Positions 1 through 5,779 of a stretch of 12,996 nucleotides of DNA are shown here, one piece after another; position 1 is the stretch's first letter; the number at the start of each line of letters is the position of its first letter. The stretch comes from Wolbachia pipientis (lineage in GTDB: Bacteria > Pseudomonadota > Alphaproteobacteria > Rickettsiales > Anaplasmataceae). The translations under genes were made by a program, and so were the position numbers. Below the pieces are notes generated by a model. The model saw nothing but the letters and a program-made list of their open reading frames with translations. It had not been told where the DNA came from and searched no databases. Location of the stretch: assembly GCF_023661085.1 (NCBI RefSeq), contig NZ_JAHDJT010000019.1, positions 1-12,996 of the forward strand, in the 5' to 3' direction.

Positions 1-98
1 TTTAAAGTATTATAGAGTCAAAACTCGCCACTCGGGGTTTCTTTGCCTTTTTCTCCATTTGGTAAATTTCTTAAATATTTATTACTAAAGTAGTATCT

Positions 99-365
99 TG
101 GATCCCAGTGCCAGCTACTTGGATGACAAGAAAAGGAGGCTCTGGAATGATACCCATAACTTTGTCATTCCAGCGCGTGACGCTGGAATCTAGGAACTTG
201 ATTAGGTTAGTGAGTATAAACGTTATGTTAAAACACACCATTTTATGGAAACTAGATCCCAGTATCAAGTACTGGGATGACAGGAGGAGAGGTGCTGGGA
301 TGACAAAAAAGGAGGCACTTGGATGCACCCATAGATCTGTCATTCAAGCACTTGACGCTGAAACC
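99..365. repeat. Cluster of small dispersed palindromic repeats in a gene-free edge region
   Basis: Several short inverted repeats follow each other. ATTCCAGCG (167-175) pairs perfectly with CGCTGGAAT (181-189) across a 5-base loop. ATCCCAGTA (256-264) pairs perfectly with TACTGGGAT (270-278), also across 5 bases. An imperfect relative lies at 102-124, and decayed halves ('gctgggatgaca', 'cacttggatg', 'cattcaagcacttgacgctg') run from about 293 to 365. The 'ATCCCAGT...ACTGGGATGACA' style is familiar from Wolbachia genomes, where such elements are dispersed in intergenic DNA. ORFs crossing this region on both strands are chance readings of palindromic DNA. The rest of 1-459 (1-98 and 366-459) is AT-rich and shows no gene I can support. 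Confidence 0.65.
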
Positions 366-459
366 CAGAAATTTTTATCCGTATATCATCTGTTTTTAAA
401 AATACTATAAACACTAAAACTTACCACTTTTAAGTGAAGAAAACCTCAACAAGGGTTTA

Positions 460-798
460 TTACGGAAGAGTACATTCTTTCTTAGCGTTATTCCAAGTTC
501 CTTTATTCTCAGTACATCCTGTTTGGGTACAAGTTGTTGCTTTTCCTGTTATTGCCTTTACAACCGCAGGAGCGCCAAAGAACACGGCAGTAAATGCACC
601 CAGTGCAAAAAGAGCAGGCCAGGGCATTCTCCCGAATATTGCAAGTAAAGCTGCACCAATTATTACTATTGTGATCATCGGCCCACCTAAGCTGTGAGTA
701 TAGCTTACTATTTTGCATATTACTCCTGATGTTGCATCAGCATTAGCATCAAACGCAAAGGAGAAAATTAAAGCCGCAAGTAGAAGAAATTTTTTCAT
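460..798 (-). CDS. virB2: VirB2-like type IV secretion pilin, array copy 1
   Basis: Predicted major pilin subunit of the Rickettsiales type IV secretion system (VirB2/TrbC family), exported and held in the inner membrane before pilus assembly. The 112-residue product has an MKKF signal peptide ending in DANA, then a short mature N-terminus with the family Cys (VICKI). Two hydrophobic helices follow, joined around GRMPWPALFALG and ending FFGAP. The tail carries three Cys and one Trp (TTCTQTGC...GTWNNAKKEC). A GTG lies one codon upstream at 801, but the ATG at 798 matches the paralogues and sits 6 bases after GGGGA. It is the last gene of the array, so an array-wide transcript would reach it last. 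The family assignment is firm; pilin function is inferred from the family. Confidence 0.88.
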   Translation of the reverse strand: MKKFLLLAALIFSFAFDANADATSGVICKIVSYTHSLGGPMITIVIIGAALLAIFGRMPWPALFALGAFTAVFFGAPAVVKAITGKATTCTQTGCTENKGTWNNAKKECTLP

Positions 799-857
799 CA
801 CATATCCCCAATAATTTTTATTTTTTATGCTACTCCGCTTTGATTAAATTTGAGTAA
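799..857 (-). promoter_or_regulatory. Conserved leader shared by the array virB2 copies
   Basis: The 50-60 bases before copy 1 recur before copies 2 (1219-1267), 3 (1659-1707), 4 (2117-2165) and, more diverged, 5 (2549-2596). Read on the minus strand, the consensus runs from an AAATTTAATCAAAGC segment through GGAGTAGCATAAAAAATA to AAAATTATTGGAGAC just before the start. GGAG or GGGG is the ribosome binding site, about 5-6 bases from the MKKF start codon. No convincing -35/-10 pair stands out, so whether each leader has its own promoter is unclear. Copy 6 keeps only the ribosome-binding part and the AAATTTAA segment. Confidence 0.6.
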
Positions 858-891
858 ATGGTACAAGGAGCAACATTTATCTAAGGTTTCC

Positions 892-1218
892 CTAAGCCTC
901 ATTTACACATTTCTTTTGATCGCTATCCCATTTTTGACCAGAAGGGCAGCATACCTCTTTTCCTGTTATTTTTGTTACAACTGCAGGAGCGCCAAAAAAC
1001 ACAGCAGTAAATGCACCTAGTGCAAAAAGAGCAGGCCAAGGCATTCTGCCGAATATTGCGAGTAATGCTGCCCCAATTATTACTATTGTAATTATCGGTC
1101 CACCTAGGCCTTGAGTGTAGCTTATTATACTGCATATTACTCCTGATGTTGCATCAGCAGCATTAGCATCAAACGCAAATGAGAAAATTCAAGCTGCAAG
1201 TAGAAGAAATTTTTTCAT
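892..1218 (-). pseudogene. virB2: virB2-like array copy 2, interrupted by a nonsense codon in the signal peptide
   Basis: From the homologous MKKF start at 1218 the frame reads MKKFLLLAA and then meets TGA (plus-strand TCA at 1189-1191), where the paralogues have TTA or an equivalent Leu codon. After that codon the frame is fully open to the TAG at 892-894. It encodes an intact signal-peptide remainder (DANA), VICSIISYTQGLGGP, the invariant GRMPWPALFALG core, FFGAP and a tail with CC, Trp and a final Cys (KEVCCPSGQKWDSDQKKC). There is one base substitution and no frameshift. No start codon with a ribosome binding site follows that would restore export. It is either a recent pseudogene, a silent recombination donor, or a sequencing error; readthrough is possible but unsupported. 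Confidence 0.82.
1189..1191 (-). other. In-frame TGA stop disrupting virB2 copy 2
   Basis: The plus-strand trinucleotide TCA reads TGA on the minus strand. At the equivalent codon, copies 1, 3, 4 and 5 have TTA (Leu) within 'aattaaagcc'-type sequence; copy 2 has 'aattcaagct', so a single T-to-G change in the codon accounts for the stop. Confidence 0.85.
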
Positions 1219-1267
1219 CATGTCTCCAATAATTTTTATTTTTTATGGTACTTCACTTTGATTAAAT

Positions 1268-1300
1268 TTGAGTAAATGATGCTAAGCATCATTTACTCAA
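1268..1300 (-). terminator. Perfect 16-bp inverted repeat just downstream of virB2 copy 3
   Basis: TTGAGTAAATGATGCT (1268-1283) is followed by one base and its exact complement AGCATCATTTACTCAA (1285-1300). It begins 8 bases after the copy 3 stop and precedes the copy 2 leader. The position suggests transcript termination, attenuation or 3'-end protection. It is AT-rich and has no clean T-run after it, so a classical intrinsic terminator is not certain. Confidence 0.6.
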
Positions 1301-1307
1301 TACCTTT

Positions 1308-1658
1308 CTACTTACAAACATATTTGCCTGATCCTGGGGTATCTTCTTGCCATGTTTTCCCGGAATCGCATGTGCACTTATTTGCTGTGTTTGGCGCTAT
1401 TTTTGAGACGACAGCAGGAGCGCCAAAGAACACAGCAGTAAATGCACCGAGTGCAAAGAGCGCTGGCCAGGGCATTCTGCCAAATATCGCAAGCAAAGCT
1501 GCACCAATTATCACTATTGTGATCATCGGTCCACCTAGACCGTGGGTATAACCCATTATTTTGCATATCACTGCTGATGTTGCATCTAGCTCATTAGCAG
1601 CATTAGCATCAAACGCAAAAGAGAGAATTAAAGCCATAAGTAGAAGAAATTTTTTCAT
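1308..1658 (-). CDS. virB2: VirB2-like type IV secretion pilin, array copy 3
   Basis: Predicted VirB2/TrbC-family pilin of 116 residues. The signal peptide ends FAFDANA, followed by an extra acidic stretch (ANELDAT) before the conserved VICKI Cys. The core is identical to the neighbours (GGPM, TIVIIGAALLAIFGRMPWP, FFGAP). The tail is long, with three Cys, one Trp and a Gly/Pro linker (CTCDSGKTW...GSGKYVC). Only one ATG is available (1658), 3 bases after GGAGAC, and this fixes the MKKF start used for the other copies. It lies 98 bases after copy 4's start-side leader and is followed at once by a perfect inverted repeat. Confidence 0.9.
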   Translation of the reverse strand: MKKFLLLMALILSFAFDANAANELDATSAVICKIMGYTHGLGGPMITIVIIGAALLAIFGRMPWPALFALGAFTAVFFGAPAVVSKIAPNTANKCTCDSGKTWQEDTPGSGKYVCK

Positions 1659-1707
1659 TATGTCTCCAATAATTTTTATTTTTTATGCTATTACGCTTTG
1701 GTTAAAT

Positions 1708-1741
1708 TTAGGTAAATGGTGCTTCTGCACCATTTACCTAA
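1708..1741 (-). terminator. Perfect 15-bp hairpin downstream of virB2 copy 4
   Basis: TTAGGTAAATGGTGC (1708-1722), loop TTCT, and the exact complement GCACCATTTACCTAA (1727-1741) lie 15 bases after the copy 4 stop. It is the equivalent of the 1268-1300 element. The two differ at several stem positions, each change matched on the opposite arm. It resembles a terminator or RNA-stabilising stem but lacks a strong T-run. Confidence 0.6.
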
Positions 1742-1756
1742 TGCTTTTCTGAAATT

Positions 1757-2116
1757 TTAGCTCTTGTTACATGTATTTGTTGCTGCATTCCATGATGTCT
1801 TATCAGGGCAAGCAGCCTTACCATCTTTACAAATTATACCACCTGGTATTATTTTTGAAACAACTACAGGAGCACCAAAAAACACAGCGGTAAATGCACC
1901 GAGTGCAAAGAGCGCTGGCCAGGGCATTCTGCCAAATATTGCAAGCAAAGCTGCACCAATTATCACTATCGTAATCATCGGTCCACCCAGGCCGTGAGTA
2001 TAGCCTACTATTTTACATATCGTGTCTGTTGTTTTATCGTCCTCAGGTCCGGCAGCGAAAGCAGTATCAAATACAAGGGAGAGAATTAAAGCCACAAGTA
2101 GAAGAAATTTTTTCAT
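1757..2116 (-). CDS. virB2: VirB2-like type IV secretion pilin, array copy 4
   Basis: Predicted VirB2/TrbC-family pilin of 119 residues, the longest in the array. Its signal peptide is slightly different (LSLVFDTAFA), followed by a charged insert (AGPEDDKTTD) before the conserved Cys (TICKI). The core matches the others except FFGAPVVV. The tail has three Cys and a Trp (IICKDGKAACPDKTSWNAATNTC). A GTG one codon upstream (2119) could extend it, but the ATG at 2116 is better spaced from GGAG and aligns with the single-start copies. It is followed by a perfect hairpin. Confidence 0.88.
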   Translation of the reverse strand: MKKFLLLVALILSLVFDTAFAAGPEDDKTTDTICKIVGYTHGLGGPMITIVIIGAALLAIFGRMPWPALFALGAFTAVFFGAPVVVSKIIPGGIICKDGKAACPDKTSWNAATNTCNKS

Positions 2117-2165
2117 CACGTCTCCAATAATTTTTGTTTTTTATGCTACTCCGCTTTGATTAAAT

Positions 2166-2200
2166 TTAGGTAAACGATGCTAGAAGTATCACTTACCTAA
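2166..2200 (-). terminator. Imperfect hairpin downstream of virB2 copy 5
   Basis: TTAGGTAAACGATGCT (2166-2181) pairs with AGTATCACTTACCTAA (2185-2200) with three mismatched or wobble positions. It is the positional equivalent of the hairpins after copies 3 and 4, but lies further from the stop (about 66 bases) because copy 5 ends early. Confidence 0.45.
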
Positions 2201-2266
2201 AACTTTTTCGAGGCTTTTAGTACCTTTGATTTGTAGATACTTTAACAGAAGGCTAGTACGCTCCTA

Positions 2267-2548
2267 CTAACACGCTCCTGCTTTATCTGGCGCTATTGCT
2301 TTTACAACAGCAGGAGCGCCAAAGAACGCAGCGGTAAATGCACCGAGTGCAAAAAGTGCTGGCCAAGGCATTCTGCCAAATATCGCAAGCAAAGCTGCAC
2401 CAATTATCACTATTGTGATCATCGGTCCACCTAGTGTTTTAGTATAGTTTATTATATTGCATATCACACTTTTTGTTGTATCATCATCAGCATTTGCATC
2501 AAACGCAAAAGAGAGAATTAAAGCCACGAGTAGAAGAAATTTTTTCAT
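2267..2548 (-). CDS. virB2: VirB2-like type IV secretion pilin, array copy 5 (short tail)
   Basis: Predicted VirB2/TrbC-family pilin of 93 residues, the shortest intact copy. The signal peptide ends FAFDANA, followed by DDDTTKSVICNI and the invariant two-helix core. The tail stops soon after the second helix (PAVVKAIAPDKAGAC), leaving a single terminal Cys and no Trp. Next to the stop, the octamer ACGCTCCT occurs twice with a 14-base period (2258-2265 and 2272-2279), so a small duplication may have introduced the early stop. Two ATGs are adjacent; 2548 is chosen by homology and spacing from GGAGG. The closest relative in 3' flank is copy 6. Confidence 0.87.
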   Translation of the reverse strand: MKKFLLLVALILSFAFDANADDDTTKSVICNIINYTKTLGGPMITIVIIGAALLAIFGRMPWPALFALGAFTAAFFGAPAVVKAIAPDKAGAC

Positions 2549-2596
2549 CATGCCTCCAATAATTTCATATTTTATCCTACTCCTTTTTGATTAAAT

Positions 2597-2631
2597 TTAA
2601 GTAAATGATACAAGAAGTATCACTTACCTAA
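2597..2631 (-). terminator. Near-perfect hairpin downstream of virB2 copy 6
   Basis: TTAAGTAAATGATAC (2597-2611), a 5-base loop, and GTATCACTTACCTAA (2617-2631) form a stem with two mismatched or wobble positions. It sits between copy 6 and the leader of copy 5 and belongs to the same family as the other spacer hairpins. Confidence 0.5.
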
Positions 2632-2668
2632 AATTTGAGGCTCTTTAGTTCGCAGCTTTGCCAGAAGA

Positions 2669-2983
2669 TTAGCGTTTTTCTATGGGATGCATGCCTACTG
2701 TGCCTAGTGCTATTGCTGTTACAATCTTTGGTGCACCAAAAAACACGGCAGTAAATGCACCGAGTGCAAAAAGAGCAGGCCAAGGCATTCTGCCAAATAT
2801 TGCAAGCAGAGCTGCACCTATTATTACTACTGTGATCATCGGTCCACCTATGCTTTGGGTATATTTTACTATGCTGCATATCACTTCTGATGTTTCGTCA
2901 CCTTGAGTTTTACTCTGCTTAGCGGCATTTGCATCAAATGCAAAAGATAGGACTAAAGCTATAAATAGAAGAAATTTTTTCAT
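2669..2983 (-). CDS. virB2: VirB2-like type IV secretion pilin, array copy 6 (first in the array)
   Basis: Predicted VirB2/TrbC-family pilin of 104 residues, the most upstream gene of the minus-strand array. It starts at the single ATG 2983 after GGAGACATA. The signal peptide ends DANA and is followed by a Lys/Gln/Thr-rich insert (AKQSKTQGDETSE) before VICSI. The core has the standard GRMPWPALFALG but a slightly different end (FFGAPKIVTAIA). The tail (LGTVGMHPIEKR) has no Cys or Trp, unlike copies 1-4. Its upstream region (2984-3149) lacks the spacer hairpin, as expected for the edge of an array, and would hold any array promoter. I see no confident hexamers there. Confidence 0.88.
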   Translation of the reverse strand: MKKFLLFIALVLSFAFDANAAKQSKTQGDETSEVICSIVKYTQSIGGPMITVVIIGAALLAIFGRMPWPALFALGAFTAVFFGAPKIVTAIALGTVGMHPIEKR

Positions 2984-3106
2984 TATGTCTCCAATAATTT
3001 TATGCCAGATTTTCCTTTGCGTTTATTAAATTTAAGTTAAGGGTATTAGTAAATTTGTCATATCATCAATTTAACTTTGGTGCCATTTTATTTTTAGCCA
3101 AACCAA

Positions 3107-3135
3107 TTGAATCAAGCTGTAAAATCTGTTAAAGT
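3107..3135 (+). promoter_or_regulatory. Possible promoter for tRNA-Arg
   Basis: TTGAAT (3107-3112) and TAAAGT (3130-3135) are separated by 17 bases and end 14 bases before the tRNA. Each hexamer matches the sigma70 consensus at four of six positions. The spacing is good but the match is moderate. Confidence 0.3.
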
Positions 3136-3149
3136 TGATTTTATCAAAG

Positions 3150-3224
3150 GCACCCTTAGCTCAGTTGGATTAGAGCATTTGACTACGGATCAAAAGGTCG
3201 GGCGTTCGAGTCGCTCAGGGTGCA
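3150..3224 (+). tRNA. tRNA-Arg (anticodon ACG)
   Basis: A full cloverleaf is visible. The acceptor stem is GCACCCT (3150-3156) with AGGGTGC (3217-3223), and the discriminator is A3224. The D stem is GCTC/GAGC (3159-3162, 3173-3176). The anticodon stem is TTTGA/TCAAA (3178-3182, 3190-3194) around the loop CTACGGA, with anticodon ACG at 3185-3187. The T stem is GGGCG/CGCTC (3200-3204, 3212-3216, one G-U pair) around TTCGAGT. It reads CGN arginine codons after A34-to-inosine editing. CCA is not encoded. It sits alone between the virB2 array and dnaJ on the plus strand. Confidence 0.96.
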
Positions 3225-3317
3225 CAATGTTTTTAGTCTATGCAGAAAACAGAGGCCACACTTGAAATTGATGTATGAAGTACCTATCTTTAAAGGTTAA
3301 ATACTGAACTGTTGTAT

Positions 3318-4430
3318 ATGAGCACAAAAGACTACTATGAACTGCTGGAAGTAAGCAGAAATGCTAGTATTGATGAGATAAAAAAAGCATATAAGAAATT
3401 AGCGTTAAAGTATCATCCAGATAGAAATCCTGGTAATAAAGAAGCAGAGGAAAAATTTAAAGAAATAACGGCTGCGTATGAGGTTCTATCTGACCCTGAA
3501 AAAAAGGCAGGTTATGATCGTTACGGACATGAGGATGGTGGTTTTGGTGAATTTGATTTTAGCCAGGCTGCAGGAGATTTTAGTGACATATTCAACGATT
3601 TTTTTGGCGGAGGATTTGGGAGATCAAGTAGGGCAAAGAGAAGCACAACGAAAGTGCCTGGGTCGGACTTACGTTATGATCTTGAAATTACCTTAGAAGA
3701 CGCATTTAAAGGGATACAAGTGCCTATACATTACGTTACAAATGTAAAATGTGACACGTGTAAAGGTACAGGTAGCGAAGGAACGATCAAACCAGTTCAG
3801 TGTCACATGTGTCAAGGAAGCGGTAGGATCAGGACTCAACAGGGCTTTTTTACAATCGAGAGAACATGTACCACATGTTATGGAGAAGGAGAAATAATAC
3901 AGAACAAATGCAAAAAATGTGGTGGAAATGGGCGCAGAAGAGATGAAGTAAATATATCAGTTTCAATTCCAAAAGGCATAGAGAAAGACGCTAAGGTAAG
4001 GGTAAGTGGTAAAGGAGAAGCTGGAGTAAGAGGTGGGAAAAGCGGAGATTTATATGTATATGTTAAAATCGCTCCACACAAGATCTTTACTCGGGATAAA
4101 GCAGATTTACATTGCAAAGTGCCTATAAGAATGACATTAGCAGTGCTCGGTGGTGAAATTGATGTCCAGTCAATTGACGGGGCTAAAATAAAAGTAAAGG
4201 TTCCTGAAGGCACTCAAACTGGTACCAAACTACGTTGTAGAGAAAAGGGTATGCCATGTATGAATTCAAACGTACGTGGTGATTTATATGTGCAGGTAAT
4301 AGTTGAAACTTTAAATCCAAAGAACTTAACTGAAAAACAAATTGAGCTGTTGAAAGCGCTTGAAGAAGAAGAAAAGGCAAACATGCAACGGCAATCTGAA
4401 GGGTTCTTTAGTAAAGTAAAAAAAAAATAG
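3318..4430 (+). CDS. dnaJ: Chaperone DnaJ (Hsp40)
   Basis: Co-chaperone that delivers unfolded proteins to DnaK and stimulates its ATPase in the cytoplasm. The 370-residue protein has the complete type I layout: a J domain with HPD at residues 33-35, a Gly/Phe-rich linker (about 73-101), and four zinc motifs, CDTCKGTG (145), CHMCQGSG (162), CTTCYGEG (184) and CKKCGGNG (198). A C-terminal substrate-binding domain follows. The length is normal for the family. A TTG at 3312 could add two residues, but the ATG at 3318 gives the usual MS-x-x-DYYELL start. No good ribosome binding site precedes it. dnaK is not adjacent, unlike the common dnaK-dnaJ pairing. Confidence 0.97.
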   Translation: MSTKDYYELLEVSRNASIDEIKKAYKKLALKYHPDRNPGNKEAEEKFKEITAAYEVLSDPEKKAGYDRYGHEDGGFGEFDFSQAAGDFSDIFNDFFGGGFGRSSRAKRSTTKVPGSDLRYDLEITLEDAFKGIQVPIHYVTNVKCDTCKGTGSEGTIKPVQCHMCQGSGRIRTQQGFFTIERTCTTCYGEGEIIQNKCKKCGGNGRRRDEVNISVSIPKGIEKDAKVRVSGKGEAGVRGGKSGDLYVYVKIAPHKIFTRDKADLHCKVPIRMTLAVLGGEIDVQSIDGAKIKVKVPEGTQTGTKLRCREKGMPCMNSNVRGDLYVQVIVETLNPKNLTEKQIELLKALEEEEKANMQRQSEGFFSKVKKK

Positions 4431-4518
4431 GAAATTTGCTCAGCGATATCAAAGGCAGTTAATTAGCTGCTCTCCATTGTCTCCTGGTGCTTGAACCTTC
4501 TTAGTCTTTATGCTAGCT

Positions 4519-4548
4519 TTATCAAAATTATACTATTTTAGATATAAT
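4519..4548 (+). promoter_or_regulatory. Likely promoter of plus-strand virB2 (copy 7)
   Basis: A perfect TATAAT lies at 4543-4548, with TTATCA (4519-4524) 18 bases upstream; TATCAA (4520-4525) would give 17. It ends 27 bases before the virB2 start and is followed by AAGG at 4565-4568, 7 bases from the ATG. This gives copy 7 its own transcription unit, separate from dnaJ. Confidence 0.55.
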
Positions 4549-4575
4549 TGCAATGTCTAAATTTAAGGTATAGGG

Positions 4576-4926
4576 ATGAACCTTACAATTAGGAAAGTTT
4601 TTAGTGTTTTTCTTATAATACTATTTATTTCCTTTTCTCATATGAGCAGTGCTGCTGATAGTGATCTTGATGTAACCACCAAAGTAATATGCAATATCAT
4701 TAAATACGTTTGGGGAATAGGCGGACCTCTTATGACTATAGTAATAATAGGTGCGGCTTTGCTTGCGATATTTGGTAGAATGCCCTGGCCAGCACTTTTT
4801 GCACTCGGTGTATTTTGCGCTGTGTTTTTTGGTGCAAAAGCTATTGTGACAAAAGTAATCGGTGGCGTAGGTGGTACTGGACATACTTCCATCATGGACA
4901 AATGTGGAGCGGAAGAAAAGAAATAA
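4576..4926 (+). CDS. virB2: VirB2-like type IV secretion pilin, dispersed copy 7
   Basis: Predicted VirB2/TrbC-family pilin of 116 residues on the opposite strand to the array. The signal peptide is different (MNLTIRKVFS, ending MSSAA). It keeps the mature Cys (VICNI) and the core GRMPWPALFALG, but differs from the array in shared ways with copy 8: YVWGIGGPLMT before helix 1 and GVFCAVFFGAK in helix 2, adding a Cys inside the membrane segment. The tail is Gly-rich with one Cys (GGVGGTGHTS...DKCGAEEKK). A good ribosome binding site and promoter precede it. It probably represents an older or separately maintained subfamily. The 4927-5218 gap after it holds no gene. Confidence 0.9.
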   Translation: MNLTIRKVFSVFLIILFISFSHMSSAADSDLDVTTKVICNIIKYVWGIGGPLMTIVIIGAALLAIFGRMPWPALFALGVFCAVFFGAKAIVTKVIGGVGGTGHTSIMDKCGAEEKK

Positions 4927-5145
4927 ATTCTTTTGCTAATAAATTGCTTCCATTGTACACGCTGCAACTGATAGTTACTGCTTTGCATTTCTGATACCAA
5001 ATTGCTTCATTGATAATAAAAAATACTTCCCTTTCTCTGAGAAATCTGTTATATTCAGTGTAATTACTGACTTTCATTGTTTCTAGAATATTTTTCCCTT
5101 GATAGCTATTTTATAATGAATTTGTCAGTAGTTTTTTTACACAAC

Positions 5146-5200
5146 AAAGCCCGCTGGAATCTAAATTTTTTAGGCTGGATTTTGTGGTCAAGCTACGGCT
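5146..5200. repeat. Decayed fragment of dispersed repeat upstream of atpH
   Basis: The stretch with 'cccgctggaatcta' (from about 5149) matches one arm and flank of the palindrome at 181-193 (CGCTGGAATCTA). It is followed by a second half-like 'ggctggattttg' and 'caagctacggct'. The pairing arm is lost, so it appears to be an old remnant. The rest of the 4927-5218 gap shows only AT-rich sequence and an isolated TATAAT at 5112-5117 without a matching -35. Confidence 0.35.
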
Positions 5201-5218
5201 ATATATAAGTAATTTAAT

Positions 5219-5779
5219 ATGAAAAGGACTCAATACAATAATTTAGTTTCATCTTATGCTAGAGCGCTGTTTTATACCTCAGAAGATAAACTAGGTACTA
5301 TAAGAAAAGAAGTAGAATTTTTGTTGGATTTTTTTAAAAATCAACGTGATATTTTTATATACCTATCTCATCCTATGATTTCTCTTGCGCGTAAAAAAGA
5401 AGCGATACTCTCTATAGATAAAAACTTAAGCGAGAACTTAGTGAAATTTATTATGGTTGTATCCGCAAATAGGCGCTCTAATTTATTAATCCTGATATTA
5501 GAAAAATTCTTAAATCTTGTGAGAGAAAATGAAAATGAATTGGAAGTTATTATAAAGTCAGCAGAGGCTTTAAAGGAACCTGATATAAAAATAATTACTG
5601 AATCTCTAAACTTTCTTGGTAAAATAACAAAGGTAAGTAACGTGGTTGACCCTTCTATACTGGGCGGTTTTGTGGTGAAGTATGGTTTTAATTTGATTGA
5701 TGCTTCACTGAAAAGTTACTTAGATAGATTGGTTGATTTGAGTAAAATGGAAATATTGAAAATAAGGAATTGTGTATGA
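5219..5779 (+). CDS. atpH: F1Fo ATP synthase subunit delta
   Basis: Delta subunit of the F-type ATP synthase; part of the peripheral stalk that ties the F1 head to the membrane sector. The 186-residue protein has the family N-terminus (VSSYARALF, residues 10-18) and the C-terminal signature [14 protein letters not shown] (about 143-156), followed by [12 protein letters not shown]. The length is typical. No clear ribosome binding site precedes ATG 5219, but the start aligns with the family. The stop TGA (5777-5779) overlaps the atpA start by 4 bases, so the two are translationally coupled. Upstream is a non-coding gap with no strong promoter recognised. Confidence 0.95.
   Translation: MKRTQYNNLVSSYARALFYTSEDKLGTIRKEVEFLLDFFKNQRDIFIYLSHPMISLARKKEAILSIDKNLSENLVKFIMVVSANRRSNLLILILEKFLNLVRENENELEVIIKSAEALKEPDIKIITESLNFLGKITKVSNVVDPSILGGFVVKYGFNLIDASLKSYLDRLVDLSKMEILKIRNCV

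Larger units (their letters stand above)
460..2983 (-). repeat. Tandem array of six virB2-like genes
   Basis: Six homologous units of roughly 310-450 bases are arranged head to tail on the minus strand, transcribed from copy 6 (2983) towards copy 1 (460). Each unit has a leader with a GGAG- or GGGG-type ribosome binding site, a signal-peptide segment, a nearly identical core encoding the two hydrophobic helices, and a variable 3' end. Conservation is strongest in the core and signal-peptide DNA, and sharpest divergence is in the last 15-35 codons. Spacers between stop and next start are about 93, 89, 98, 150 and 120 bases. The pattern indicates repeated tandem duplication with homogenisation of the core. 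It is also a likely substrate for unequal crossing over and gene conversion. Confidence 0.9.

Noticed and set aside
71..410. Overlapping ORFs of 90 and 100 codons on opposite strands at the left edge
   Set aside because: They run through the palindromic repeats, have no family resemblance or ribosome binding site, and arise because the repeats lack stops in several frames.
923..1135. Minus-strand 70-codon ORF and similar Cys/Arg-rich ORFs at 509-718, 1378-1566 and 2628-2879
   Set aside because: They are the same alternative frame of the virB2 core in each copy; the real frame is defined by signal peptide, hydrophobic helices and leader.
1500..1535. Short inverted repeat (ATCAC...GTGAT) inside the virB2 core
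   Set aside because: It follows from the codons for ITIVIIG and is only five bases per arm; no reason to see a regulatory site.
1276..1551. Recurrent plus-strand ORFs (also at 434-697, 1764-1997, 2682-2906) with a common APKNTAVNAPSAK...GQGILPNIASK sequence, looking like a second conserved protein family
   Set aside because: They are exact antisense readings of the conserved virB2 core; their similarity follows from virB2 conservation. They lack signal, ribosome binding sites and consistent starts.
460..2983. CRISPR-like or satellite array
   Set aside because: Repeat units are several hundred bases long and each contains a pilin gene; there are no short direct repeats with unique spacers and no cas genes.
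4455..4470. Near-palindrome GCAGTTAATTAGCTGC after dnaJ as terminator
   Set aside because: The arms pair without room for a loop and no T-run follows; too weak to call.
5098..5117. TTGATA and TATAAT before atpH as a promoter
   Set aside because: The two hexamers are only about seven bases apart, and no other -35 lies at the right distance from the TATAAT.
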